Of a stretch of 64,000 bases of DNA, positions 1 through 15,023 are shown piece by piece. The notes under the pieces were generated by a model. The model was not told the origin of the DNA and did no database searches. It saw nothing but the letters and a program-made list of their open reading frames with translations. Both the position numbers and the translations under genes were made by a program. Origin of the DNA: Phascolarctos cinereus (Eukaryota > Chordata > Mammalia > Diprotodontia > Phascolarctidae); the NCBI RefSeq assembly GCF_002099425.1, contig NW_018344160.1, positions 124,001 to 188,000 on the forward strand. The letters run 5' to 3'. Positions within the stretch are counted from its first letter, which is position 1. The number at the start of each line of letters is the position of its first letter.

Positions 1-435
1 AAGACTTAGCAGCTTACATTAAGGACTACAGGGCATAGAATATAATATTCTAGAGGGCCAAGGAAATAAGATTACAAGCAAGAATCATGTATCCAGCAAA
101 ACTGAATATACCTCCAGGAGAAAAATGGACATTCTGTGAAATAGAAGACTTTCAAGCATTCTTGATGAAAAGACCAGAGCTGAATAGAAAATTTGACTTT
201 CAAATATAAGACTCAAGAGAAACAATGAAGAGATAAACAGGAAAGAGACATCATAAGAGACTTATTAAGGTTGAACTGTTCATATTCCTGCATGGAAAGG
301 TAATATTTGTAACTCATGAGACCTTTATCGGTATTAGGGAAGTTGGAGGGAAAAATAACTAAATAACCAAATATATATATATATATATATGTATATATGC
401 ACACACACATATACATATGTATATGTAGATGGATG

Positions 436-485
<50 letters not shown>

Positions 486-1305
486 CAGACAGATAGAGGG
501 TGTAGGGTGAGTTGAAGATGAAGGGGTGATATCTGGAGAATAAAATTAAAGGTAGAGAGAGGATTGCACTAGGAGAAGGAGAAAGGGAGAAGTAGAATGC
601 GATAAATTATCTCAGATGAAACATAGAAGAAAGGGCTTTTACAGTGGAGGGGAAGTGGGGGAAGGTTAGAGAGAATGAGTAAATATTATTCTTGTAGGAC
701 TTGGCTTAAGGAGGGAATAACATACAGAAATCTATCTTACCCTACAGGAAAATAGGGGGAGGGGAAGGTGACAAGTGAGCAGAGAAATGATAGAGGGGAG
801 AAGAGATTGGGGGAGTGGGTAATCAAAAACAAACACCTCTGAGGATGGACAGTGTCAAAAGCGAGAATAGAATAAATGGGGAGTGGGATAGGATGAAATG
901 AAATACAGTTAGTTTTTTGCACATTACTGCTATGGAAATGTGTCGCATAACTATACATGTATAACGTATATCCAGTTGCTTGCCTTTTCCATGAGGGTAG
1001 ATGGGGAGGGAGGAAAGGAGAAAATTTGGAACCCAAACTTTTAAAAACATATGTTAAAATAATGGTTTCCATGTGACTGGGAAATAAGAAATACAGGCAA
1101 GGGGGTATAAAAATCAATCCTGCCCTGTAAGAAAATAGAAGGGGAAAGAGGATAAGAGAAGGGGAGGAGAGATAAAAGGGAGGACAGATTAGGGGAAGAG
1201 GTATTCAGAATGCATGCCATCATGATGTGGGGTCAGGGGAGAGATAGGGAGAAAATTTGGAACTCAAAATTTTTTGGATGTGAATGTTGAAAACTAAAAA
1301 TAAAT
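1..1305 (+). mobile_element. HAL1 (half-L1) element, 3' part, cut by window edge
   Basis: The first ~235 bases resemble the C-terminal end of an L1-type ORF1 in the + direction and match the equivalent parts of the HAL1 copies near 24 kb (antisense) and 30 kb (sense). After this comes a purine-rich 3'UTR rather than ORF2, which is the mark of HAL1, an L1 derivative with ORF1 only. The element ends in an A-rich tail near 1,290-1,305. A TA/GATA microsatellite (367-497) lies in the 3'UTR at the place where the 23.6-kb HAL1 also carries a tetranucleotide run. The long minus-strand frames at 737-1223 are artefacts of purine-rich composition. The 5' end lies outside the window. Confidence 0.8.
367..497. 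repeat. TA/CA then (GATA)n microsatellite
   Basis: Alternating TA and CA dinucleotides (370-418) run into a GATG/GATA tetranucleotide array (427-497) that ends in GACA units. It sits inside the HAL1 3'UTR and probably grew from a short seed there. Confidence 0.95.
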
Positions 1306-1389
1306 AAATTGAGAAAAAGAAAAGAAAATGCTTTCCACTTCCAGAAAAATGATCAATGGAGTCTAAATGCAGATGAAAGCATACAATTT

Positions 1390-1390
<1 letters not shown>

Positions 1391-1443
<53 letters not shown>

Positions 1444-1464
1444 TCCGTTTCTCTCTCTTTCTGT
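1391..1464. repeat. (CT)n microsatellite
   Basis: An almost pure CT dinucleotide run of about 50 bases, with a decayed CT-rich end. It lies in the 340-bp spacer between the HAL1 tail and the next L1. Serine/leucine repeat frames across it are not genes. Confidence 0.95.
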
Positions 1465-1644
1465 TGTTTCTTCTTTCTTGTGGTTCCTCTCATTAATCCT
1501 AATTCTTCTTTTCAATGTGATTAATATGAAAAAAATATGGATGCATATGTAGAACCTACATCAGAATTCACACTGTTTTTAGGGGAGGAGAAGGTTTAGT
1601 ACTCACAATGTTATGGAATTGAATGGGGAAAACACAAAATAAAT

Positions 1645-4600
1645 ACATAAATAAATTTTTAAATGGCATCTAAATTCGTTAGGGACTTAGTCTATACATG
1701 TCTTTCTCTATTTTGACTGTTCCCAGTTTAGGTATCAGCAAGATATTTGTATCATAAAAAGAATTTGATAGGACTCCTTTCTTTGCTTATTTTCCCAAAC
1801 ACTTTATATAATATCAGAATTGATTGTTCTTTAAGTGTTTGATAGAATTCACTTGTAAATCCATCTGGTCCTGGGGATTTTTTTCCTAACGAGTTCATTT
1901 ATGGTTTCTTCAATTTCTTTTTCTGAAATTGGGATTAAGTGTTTCATTTCCTCTCCTGTTAAGGTGGGCAATTTCTATTTTTGTAAATATCGATGTATTT
2001 CACTGAGACTATCAAATTTATTGGAATATAGTTGGGGAAAATAGCTTCTTATTAATGTTTTGATTTCCTCTTTGTTAGTGGTGAATTTACCCTCTCTGTT
2101 TTGATAATTTTGTTTTCTTCTTTCTTTTTTTAGTCAAATTAATCAAATGTTTATCTATTTTACTGGGTGTTTTTTTTTTGTAAAACCAGCTCTTAGTTTT
2201 ATTTGTTAGTTCAATAGTTTTCTTAATTTCAATTTTATTAATGTCTCCATTGCTTTCCAATTTTTCTAATTTGATATTTAATTGGGATTTTTAGTTTGTT
2301 CTTTTTTAGCCCAATTCATTTATCTCCTCCTTTTTAAACTTTTATTCATGTAAGCATTGAGAGGTACACAACTTCACCTAAGAACCATTTTTGCTGCATC
2401 ACATATTTAGTTATGTTGTCTCATTATTTTCAGTTTCTTGGATGTTTTCATTGATTGTTTCTATGATTTGTTGCTTGACCCACTCATTCTTTAGGATTAG
2501 ATTATTTATGTTCCAGTAATTTTTATTCTATCATTCCATGGCTCTTTGTTACATGTAAGCTTTATTGCATCATGACCTGAAAAGGATGCATTTAATATTC
2601 CAGTCTTTCTGCGTGGGATTATGAGGTTTTTCTGTCCTAATATGTGGTCAATTTTTGTGTAGCTGCCATGTACCACTGAGAAAAAAGTATATTCATTTTT
2701 ATCCACATTCAATTTTCTCCTGAGGTCTCCATATCTAGCTTTTCTAAAATTCTATTCACCTTCATAACTTCTTTCTTGTTTGTTTTGTGGTTAGATGTGT
2801 TTGGTTCAGAGAGGAGAAGGTTGAGGTCAGGCTATTATAGATTTGTTGTCTATTTCTTCCTTTATCTCCCCTTACTTCTCCTCTAAGAAGTTGGATGCTG
2901 TACACTTGGGTGTGTATATGTTTAGTAATGATATTATTTCATCTTCTATGGTGTCTTTTAGGAAGATACACTTTCCTTTCTTATCTTTTTAAATTAGACC
3001 TATTTTTGCTTTTGGTTTGTCTGAGATCAGGATTGCTACCAATACTTTTGCTTTTATTTTTGTTTTGTTTTCTTTTGTTTTTACTTCAGCTGAAGCATAA
3101 ATATATTCTGCTCCACACTTTTACCTTTGCTCTGTATATATTCACCTGCTTCAAATGTGTTTCTTATAAACAACATGTTCTAGGATTATGTTTTTTAATC
3201 CATTCTGCTATCAGCTTCTGTTTTATAGGAGAGTTCAACATATTCACATTCACAGTTATAATTGCTGTCTTTCCTTCCATTCCATTCCCTTCCTTTATGT
3301 TTTCCTCTTTCTTTTCTCACCTTCCCTCCTCACTAGAGTTTTGCCTTTGACCAACACTTCCCTCAATCTGTCCTCCCTGCTATCTGTCCCCTCCCTTCTC
3401 TTCCCCATTTCCCTTAACAACTTCTTTCTTCCCTTTTCTTTCCCTTTTTCCCTACTAATTACTATATGGTAGATTAGATTTTTATTCCTAACTGATTATG
3501 TTCTTCCGTCTTTGAGCCAAAACTAATGTCAATAAGGTTCAAACAATGCTGATATCCCTCCCATATTTCCTTCTAATATAATAAGTCTTTGTGTCTCTTC
3601 ATGTGATGTCATTTACTCTTTATTACCTCCTCCTTTCTTCTTCTCCCAATAAAATCCTTTTTTTTATCACCATATGAAAATCAACTTTTTCCTATGTCCT
3701 CTGTCTATGTACTTCCTTTTTAAATGTTGTGATAAAAATACAGTTCTCAAGTTGCAAGTATCATGTTCCTTGTAGGGATGTAAACAGTTGGGTCTTATTG
3801 AATATAATTTTTTTTTCTTTCCTGTTTACCTTTTTATGGCTGTCTTGTGCCTTGTATTTGAAGATCAAATTTTCCGTTGATCTCTGGTCTTTTTATCAGG
3901 AAGCTTGGGAAGTCCCCTATTTCATTGAATGCTATTTCCTCCCCTGAAAGTTTAGCTCATCCAAAACTCTTTTGCCTTACAGGATATCATATTTTATGCT
4001 TTCCAATTTTTAATGTAGAAGCTGCTAGGTCCTGTGTAATCCTGACTATAATTTCATGATATTTACATTGTTCCCTTTTGGCTGCTTGGAGGATTTTGTC
4101 TTTTACTTGATAATTCTGGAATTTAGTTACAGTTTCAATTTGGGATCTCTTTCAGGAGGAGAGGAGTGGATTCTTTTAATAGACATTTTACACTCTAGTT
4201 CTAGGACTTCAATGCAATTGTCCTTCATGATTTCTTGGAAGATGCTATCCAGGATCCTTTTTTTATCATGACTTTCAAGTAGACCAAAAATTCTTAGATT
4301 ATCTCTCCTGGATATATTTTACAGGTCAGTTGTTTTTCCAGTGAGGTATTTTATATACTCTTCATTTTTTTTGTTCTTCATTTTTTTATGTGCTCTTCAT
4401 TTTTTTTTATTCATTCTGTTTGACTAATTCTTGCTGTCTCATAGAGTCATTAGCTTTCCTGATTCTAGTATTTAATCTCTGACTAGATTTTTTACCTCCT
4501 TTTCCATTTCGTCCATTTTACTTTTTAAGGATTTTTTTCTACAATCATTTTTGTCCTTCCTTTTCCAAGCTATTGAATTTCTCTTTCATAACTCTCATTT

Positions 4601-5590
4601 CTTTTTTCCAAATTTTTCTTCTACTTGTCTTATTTGACTTTTAAAATACTTCTTGAGTTTTTTTTAAATTTATTTTTATTTTTAATTTTACGTAATTGGG
4701 GTTAAGTGACTTGCCCAGAGTCACACAGCTAGTAAGTATCAACTGTTTGGTCTGAGGACAGATTTGAACTCAGGTCCTCCTGACTTCAGGGCCAGTGCTG
4801 TATATACTGTGCCACCTACCTGCCCCTTGAGCTCTTCCAATTAAGCTTTTTGGGCTTGAGATCTGTTCATATTCCCCTTTGATGTTTCAGATGTAGGCAT
4901 ATTTAAAATGCTTTCCTCCTCAGAATTTGTGTTTTGATCTTCCCTGTCCCCGCAGTAAGAATCTATGGTCTTTAGCTGCTTCTGCTTTTTGCTCATGTTG
5001 TTTACTTATTTCCTGACTTTTCAAGTTGAGCTCTCCTGATGAAGTACTTACTGAATCTTCTTATTCTGGGGGCCAAGGACCTGGTCCCTTGCTTTGTGTT
5101 CTGTGGGCACTGATTTTTTGCTGACGGCTGAAGCCTGTACAAATCTGACAGTTTACCTTTTGCTGAGCTGTAGTCAAGCAACACTGAAACTCTCAGGGTG
5201 GATGTAGGTGGTCTGGCCCCTGGAGGACACCTCCACACGCAGGCTGCTTTGAAGCACTGGAATGTTTGGCTGCTGGCAGATACCTGCCTGCCTGGAGTTG
5301 TGCTTCCTAGAGCTGAGTGGAAGGAGTGAGAGGATGTCTGCTGGTACACATGGTGATTTTCCAACCTACAGTCTACTGGTTCCCCTGACTGTGCCAAAAC
5401 ACTTTGGTGGGGGGCTGGTGTTGGCACTTGCCTGCTCCACCACCCTGATGTTCAGGGTCTTGCCCTGTTTTTCTGAGGTGGGGCTTGTGCTCCAGGGTTT
5501 TTCTTACTGCAATATTTTCTGGGTTTTTAGAGGTCAGTAAGGGAAAGTTGGAGAAACTTCTTATTCTTCCATCTTCACTCCTAGAAGTCC
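1645..5590 (-). mobile_element. L1 element, antisense, lacking its 3' third
   Basis: Read on the minus strand, this gives a G-rich 5'UTR (about 5,590-4,960), a coiled-coil ORF1 region (about 4,950-4,000), a purine-rich inter-ORF segment (about 3,480-3,240), the ORF2 endonuclease (about 3,240-2,500) and the start of the reverse transcriptase, where it stops near 1,645. It aligns along its length with 10,950-14,998 of the full-length copy downstream. The RT core, C-terminal domain, 3'UTR and tail are missing, so this is not ordinary 5' truncation; a later deletion is likely. A frame at 2506-2712 keeps the endonuclease signature TKIDHILG, but the catalytic SDH reads SGH. The ORF1 region carries a SINE. 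Confidence 0.85.
4658..4825 (-). mobile_element. Marsupial CORE/MIR-type SINE (short tRNA-headed), antisense
   Basis: The reverse complement starts with a tRNA-derived GGGGCAG head, runs through the MIR/CORE block (reverse complement of GACTTGCCCAGAGTCACACAG) and ends in an A-rich tail. CTTGAG occurs at both edges (4652-4657 and 4826-4831) and is a candidate short target-site duplication. The flanking L1 ORF1 sequence resumes on the other side, so the SINE is younger than the L1. Confidence 0.85.
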
Positions 5591-5613
5591 AGTCCAATAA
5601 TTTTTAAATGGTC

Positions 5614-6658
5614 TGTAATATGTAGAATTCCCTGTGCTGATAAACCCTGTACCTCACCCTTAACTGTGGGGTATCCTTTTGATACCAAAGAAAGATGCCA
5701 AGTATATCCATATTGAACACAGTTAGCAGTTTAATCAGTCATTATAAATACTTAAAAAATGGGCAATCTTCAGTCTGAGAACGTAGCCAGACAGTTCAGT
5801 GGATCCCTGACAAGGAACCCTCCAAATCTCCATGGTAATTACAGAAAACAGACAGAAAGAGGAGGAGCTAGAGAGTGCATCACTACTGATTGGTGGATAT
5901 TTTTGATTTTCGGCTTACCAATGAGCTTTGGAGTTAGCCCAATGTTTCCCCAAACAAAGTTCATGTATTGATCATATACTGGTCATATTTGGGTCACAAT
6001 ATTCTTGTTATTGCCTTCATAGGTCATCATATACAAGTTTTGACTCAGTGTCTGTTGAGGGCTGATCTTAAGAGTCTGATAAGGGTTTAAGATCCAAGGC
6101 AGAGTTTGACCTCTGCTCAGGCTTTCACCCCAAAGGGCTCAAAGGATTAAGTGGTACGGCTCCCCAAATTCCTTCCTGATAAAGAGGTCACTGAGATATC
6201 CCTTCTCTCTCTTTGAACCTTAGGTTTACATATTTACTACTCTATGCAGGTGGCGCCTAAGTGCCTGGGAAAACCTTGGAATCTACAGCCCAATCTAGGA
6301 ACCCTGATCGGAGGAAATTCATGATTGTTACATCCTCAGCAGATGTTCTGGGGAATATCTCATGGGGAGGACTCTTTGAAGTTAGGCTAGATTTTCCCTA
6401 TGTATTCTGTGCCCTCAGATGAATAAACTGAGTCAGTAATTCTACTCCGCCTGGCCCATGTCATAAGTTATTTCACGCCTCTCCGTTCGGTGTATAATCT
6501 GGTTGCGGGCAACAAGTGTCTAAATTACAATTAAGTATCTAAATTATGAGTTTGAGTACGTTACCATGTTTGTTCTTTGACCTTTCACAAAGTTTAAGTT
6601 TTCATGGTTTTTTACTTATTACTACATTTTATGGCTTCTCCATAGTTGGGACCCAACA
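5614..6658 (+). mobile_element. Solo LTR of an endogenous retrovirus (fossil)
   Basis: This 1,045-bp insert begins with TG and ends with CA (terminal GGGACCCAACA). It interrupts an otherwise alignable L1/HAL1 ORF1 sequence and is flanked by near-identical 5-bp direct repeats at 5609-5613 and 6659-6663. An AATAAA polyadenylation-like signal lies at 6422-6427, about 240 bases before the end. No gag, pol or env homology is visible, so it is a solo LTR, the usual product of recombination between two LTRs. Family is uncertain; a class I or class II type LTR is possible. It is younger than the host L1/HAL1. Orientation rests on the AATAAA position. Confidence 0.6.
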
Positions 6659-6800
6659 TGATCTCTCTTAGATTTATTTTCCATTGTTTTTCGATAAGGT
6701 ATTTCACATTGTCTTGTGTTTTTTCATTCTTTTCATGTTGTTGTTTACTGATGTCTCATAGAGTCATTAGCTATAACTTGCTGAATTCTAATTATTAAGG

Positions 6801-6960
6801 TTTTTTTTTTAATTTTTGCTTTTTGGTGAGGCAGTTGGGGTTAAGTGACCTACCCAGGGTTACACAGCTACTAAGCATCAAGCATCTGAGGTTGGATTTG
6901 AACTCAGGTCCTCATGACTCTAAGACTGGATATCTATGCATTGCACTACTTAGCTTCCCC
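6801..6960 (-). mobile_element. Marsupial CORE/MIR-type SINE, antisense
   Basis: A poly-T start (6801-6810), then the antisense CORE block (GGGGTTAAGTGACC, TACACAGCTACTAAG), ending at the decayed tRNA head GCTTCCCC. L1 ORF1 sequence continues on both sides, and AAGG is shared at the edges. It is more diverged than the copy at 51.6 kb. Confidence 0.8.
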
Positions 6961-7253
6961 AAAGGATTATTTTCTTCAGTGAGCTTTTGTACCTCCTTTC
7001 CCATTTGTCCAATTCTATTTTTTTAATAAGTTCTTTTCTTCAGCGAATTTTTGTGTCTCTTTTTGCATTTGGCCAATTTTTTTTTAAGTAGCTGTTCTAA
7101 TTCAGTGAGTTTTTGTACACACACATATGTATATACACAAACACACACACATATACTACTGGGCAAATTTTGTTTTTCAAGGTATCCTTCTCATTGCATT
7201 TTTCTGACTTTTTAACCATTTGGCCTATTTTATTTTTAAAGGTCCTATTTTCT

Positions 7254-7315
7254 TCATTATTATTATTATTATTATAATTATTATTATAATTATTATTGTA
7301 TTTATCATTATTATT
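7254..7315. repeat. (TTA)n microsatellite
   Basis: An imperfect ATT/TTA trinucleotide run inside the antisense L1/HAL1 ORF1 region. Confidence 0.9.
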
Positions 7316-7845
7316 TTGGTGTGACTCCTTTACAAGCTATTGACTTTTTTTTGTTATTTTGTTCATCATTCACATTTCTCTTCTTAATTTTTCCTCTATG
7401 TATCTTACTTTATTTTTAAAATCCCTTTTCTTTTCTTCCATGGCCCGAGACAAATTCATATTTTTCTTTGGGACTTTGGATTTAGCACTTTTGAATTTCT
7501 TATCTTCTTCTGAGTGTGTGTTTTGATCTTTATTGCCATACTAATTTTGTACAGTAAGATTTTGTTTCTTTTGCTTGCTCATTATTCCAGTCTATTTCTT
7601 GATGTTTTTTTCCCCTCAAATGGTCTTTGTATTTTGGACATGAAGTGTATTGCATTCCAGACACACACATGCCAGTCATACAACTAGCTAACAATTAAAT
7701 CTGAGGCTTAAAAATGAAGAGTTCAAATACACACACATACACACACCAACCAAGAGGCTGGTCAGACAGCATGGAAAGTTTATAAACAATTACTTTGTAT
7801 TTTGTGGTGGACAGGATCCTTATTCTTCTAAGAAGTCCAGCAATA

Positions 7846-8352
7846 ATTCAGTTTATAGAATGCATTTGTAAAAGGCTATCATCTTCAACTATATTATTCA
7901 CATCAGTACATAAACGCTGGGATAGAGTGGGTGCAGTGTTCTGACCTAGCTACAGACATGGATAACTATATTAGACATTAGTTGCTTAATGCTAGTCTAA
8001 CAGGGAGCCTTTAAAAAGTGCAGTACTCAAAGAGCAAAGCTAATCACTTCCTTTTTAAATACTCATGTGGCAATAAAAGACATGGCTCATATGTTAATGA
8101 AACCCTGTGCAAAGAATTATCAAGATGATTGTCTAATAAAATCGGTTAAATTGTCTTAAAGTGATTTTTACCCACATAAACCTCTTTGGGAATGTATGTG
8201 GTAGCAAAAATATTAACAGTTTAGATTCATTCTAGAAAAAGTTTAACTTCAGACCACACTTATATTTACAAAACAATTATTGTAAGCCACAACAGTAGTT
8301 AAGTAAGGAAAAGACTCAGTCCAGCTAATGTGGAGCAGTCTGTTGGCTATTT
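7846..8352. other. Spacer with no recognisable feature
   Basis: AT-rich single-copy-looking DNA between two antisense L1-type elements. I see no ORF with family similarity and no recognisable repeat. It contains the target site of the downstream full-length L1 at its right edge. Confidence 0.5.
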
Positions 8353-8370
8353 TTTGCATTTTGCTTCTTT
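8353..8370. repeat. Target-site duplication, left copy, of the full-length L1
   Basis: The 18-bp word TTTGCATTTTGCTTCTTT is repeated without mismatch at 15,006-15,023, on the other side of the L1. Perfect duplications of this length are typical of L1 target-primed reverse transcription. Confidence 0.9.
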
Positions 8371-8649
8371 TTTACTTTCTTATTTTTTAAAAATTTTATT
8401 AATTTATTTTGATTTGTCAATAGTCACTTCTATATGCTTTTGAGTTTAAAATTTTTCTCCTCCTTCCTCCCCACCACCCTCTGCAAGATGGCACACAATC
8501 TGGTATAGGATATACATTTACATTTGTATTAAATGTATTTTCAAATTATTGGTGTTGTAAGTAAAAATTAAAACCAATAGGAGGAACCATCAGAAAGAGG
8601 GAACAAAACTCAATGGAAGAGAAAAAAATAGCAAATAATATGCTTTGAT

Positions 8650-12540
<3,891 letters not shown>

Positions 12541-13119
12541 TCCATCCTTTCCCCCTTTTTGCTTTTCTTTCTCCTTTTTCCTTTCCCCTCACTAGTGTTT
12601 TGCTTTTGACCACTGCCTCCTTCAGTCCCTCCTCCCTTTATTATCCCTTTCCCTTTTCTTCCCCTTTACTTACTGCTTCTTCCCTCCCTTTTTCCCCCTC
12701 CCTTTTCTTTCCCCTTTTCCCTCCTACTGCCTATAGGGCAAGTTAGATTTCTATACCTAACTGATTATGTTATGCCCTTCTTGAGCCAAATCTGATGAGA
12801 GTAAGGTTCAAACAATGCTCACCCCCCTCCCTTCTTTCCCTCTGCTGTAATAGGATTTTGTGTCTTTTCCTGTAATGTAATTTACCCTTGTCTGCTCCTT
12901 TCTCAGTACATTTTCTAAGATCAGATTATCCTTGGATCCATTTAACCCACTTGATTAGATTTTTTTTATCATTACATCAAAGTCAACTAATATCCACCCT
13001 CTTTATGTATACTCCTTTAACATGGTGTAATAACAATACAGTTCTCAAGGGTTGCAAGTGTCATATTCCCTTGATGTAACAGTCCCTTATTAACAACATA
13101 TTGTATCTTTCTGTCCCAT

Positions 13120-14128
13120 TTACCTTTTTAATTTCTCTTGAGTCTGTACTTGAAGATCAAATTTTTTGTTGAGCTCTGGTCTTTTTATCAGGAAAGTTTG
13201 GAAGTCCCTATTTCATTGAATATCCATCTCCTCCCTTGAAAAATGATGCTCATTTTTGCTGGAATTTGATCCTTGGCTGCATTCCAAGCTCCTTTGCCTT
13301 ATGGAATATCATGTTCCACCCTGCTCTTTTAATGTAGAAGCTGCAAGGTCCTGTGTAATCCTGACTGTGGTTCCATGATATTTAAATTGTTTTTTTGGCT
13401 GCTTGCAGTTCTCTTTCATCTGGTAATTTTGGAATTTTGCTATTATATTCTTGGCGTTGTCAATTTGGGATCTCTTTCAGGTGGTGATCGTGGATTCTTT
13501 CTATGGTTATTTTCCTTCTGGTTCTAGGACTTCTGGGCAGTTTTTTTATGATTTCCTGAAAGATACTGTCCAGGCTCTTTTTTTATCATGATTTTCAGGT
13601 AGTCCAATAATTTTTAAATTGTCTCTCCTGGATCATTTTCCAGGTCAGTTGTTTTACTGATGAGGTATTTTATTTTTCATCTATTTTTTTTTTTTTGTTT
13701 CTGTTTGACTGATTCTTGCTCTCTCATAGAGACATTAGTTTCCATTTGTCCAATTCTAGTTTTTAACAGATTGTTTTCTTCTGTTAGTTTTTTACTTCCT
13801 TCCAATTGGCCAATTGGTTTTTTAGGGACTTGTTTTCTTCAGTGTAATTTTTTCCAGTTTGCCAATGGTGTGTTTTGGGACTTGTTTTCCTCAGTGTACT
13901 TTTTTTCCAATTGGCCAATTGCATCTTTTAAGGACTCTTCTACCTCTCTCATTTGACTTTTAAAATCATTCTTGAACTTTTCTAAGGAGGCTTTTTGGGA
14001 TTCAGACCAGTTCATAATCCCTTTTGAGGTTGCGGATGTGGGTTTATTGACAATGATGTTCTTTTCAGATTTTCTCTCTTGATCTTCACTCTTCTCATAA
14101 TATGACTCTATGGTGTTTTTTTTCTCAT
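13120..14128 (-). pseudogene. L1 ORF1 remnant (RNA-binding coiled-coil protein)
   Basis: The minus strand has a plausible ATG at 14,126-14,128, a charged N-terminal part, then a heptad-rich coiled coil (about 14,000-13,700). After this come the RRM-like and C-terminal domains, seen as antisense of the LENRSRRDNLK-like block near 13,620 and of the FQAFLMKRPEL-like block near 13,190. The length of about 335 codons fits mammalian L1 ORF1p, a trimeric nucleic-acid chaperone that coats L1 RNA. The frame is broken in several places, which is why no long ORF is seen. The same domain order is found in the HAL1 copies. Confidence 0.8.
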
Positions 14129-15005
14129 TGTGTTTCTTTATTCCTTGGCTGTTAAAGAGATTGAGCTGTGCTGTTGGGGAGTAGATGGCACTTACCCAAC
14201 CTTCTTATATTGAGAGCCTAGGTCTTGTTCACTGGCTTTTGTGCTGGGGCCCCTTATGTTGGCATTGTAGGCTGTAGGGTTCTGGCAGCTTATCTGTGGT
14301 GTGGGCTGGAATCAGCTAGGCTGGAACTTTGAGGCAATTCTAGGTTGCCTGCTTTTCCTTTCCTTTAGCTTTCTTCAGCTCCTTTCAGATGAATGCTTCA
14401 GGATGTTTATCTGCCTGAGGCCCCTTGCAGTGCTGCCTCCCTTAGCTCTGCTGAGGCACTTGGAGGCTCCATTGCTGTAGAATGACAGGGCACCTGGTGG
14501 TTTTCTGAGCTGGTTTCCACCAGTTCCTCCGCCCTCACTGAGGCATTCAGAGGTCCAGGTGTCGGTGTTTGCCTGTTCTACCACCTGGGCTTCACGATCT
14601 CCTCCTGGTTGGCAGTTGGAGGCTGTAGGGTTCTGACAACTTACCTGGTCTTGGGCTGGAATCAGTAAGGCTGGAACTTTATTAGGAATGTAGGTTGCTT
14701 TCTTCAGCTCCTTTCAGATGAATGCTGTAGGGTGCTTATCTGCCTGGCCCTTTGTGGTGCTGCTTCCCTTATTTTTGCTGAGGCACTGGAAGAGTGGTTT
14801 GCTGTAGAATGCCAAGTCACCAGGATCTCTTCCTTTTGTCCTAAAGGGACGCTGGGCTCCTACTCTGTTGCTCCCAAGGTTTCTTTTGGTTCAGCTGTTC
14901 CACGGTTTTTTCTGGGGTGATATTTTCTGGGTTTTCAGAGGTTGATACAGAAATGTGAAAGTGACTACCTTTTTACTCCATCATCTTCGCTCCCAGAAGA
15001 GAAAG
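14129..15005 (-). promoter_or_regulatory. L1 5'UTR (putative internal promoter region)
   Basis: GC-richer than its surroundings, with two partly repeated blocks around 14,280-14,470 and 14,620-14,790 that both contain GGCTGGAATCAG and CTCCTTTCAGATGAATGCT. That resembles the monomer-like tandem organisation known from some L1 5'UTRs. L1 5'UTRs carry the RNA polymerase II promoter; activity here is inferred only. The element edge is CCCAGAAGAGAAAG next to the target-site duplication. Confidence 0.55.
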
Positions 15006-15023
15006 TTTGCATTTTGCTTCTTT
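15006..15023. repeat. Target-site duplication, right copy, of the full-length L1
   Basis: Identical over 18 bp to 8,353-8,370. Confidence 0.9.

Larger units (their letters stand above)
5591..7845 (-). mobile_element. L1/HAL1 5' half, antisense, interrupted by LTR and SINE
   Basis: ORF1-type antisense sequence appears at 5,591-5,613 and resumes at 6,664, running with decay through the coiled-coil region to about 7,560. A 5'UTR-like part follows and ends near 7,840 with a CTAAGAAGTCCAG edge like that of the L1 just upstream. The two pieces are contiguous in L1 once the LTR (5,614-6,658) is removed. A SINE sits at 6,801-6,960. No ORF2 part is present, so L1 and HAL1 cannot be told apart. The left edge abuts the 5' end of the preceding L1. 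Confidence 0.65.

Noticed and set aside
737-1223. Pro/Ser/Leu-rich minus-strand frames up to 126 codons
   Set aside because: Antisense of the HAL1 purine-rich 3'UTR; the same peptides recur at the equivalent positions of the 23-kb HAL1.
2895-3350. 151-codon + strand frame, hydrophobic, membrane-protein-like
   Set aside because: It is the antisense of the L1 endonuclease and the purine-rich inter-ORF region; T-rich DNA gives Leu/Phe-rich peptides by chance.
5002-5597. 141- and 74-codon minus-strand frames in GC-richer sequence
   Set aside because: Lie in the L1 5'UTR; no similarity to the equivalent frames in the other L1 5'UTRs, so not a conserved extra ORF.
1654-5611. 13-bp word AATTTTTAAATGG at both sides of the first L1, considered as a target-site duplication
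   Set aside because: Both copies fall within L1-type sequence (RT region on the left, ORF1 region on the right) and no tail lies next to the left copy, so the match is probably chance in A/T-rich DNA.
6823-7026. 67-codon frame, plus similar ones at 26,334-26,589 and 51,494-51,814 sharing LRLDLNSG-type peptides
   Set aside because: The shared peptide comes from the SINE CORE sequence translated by chance, not from a protein family.
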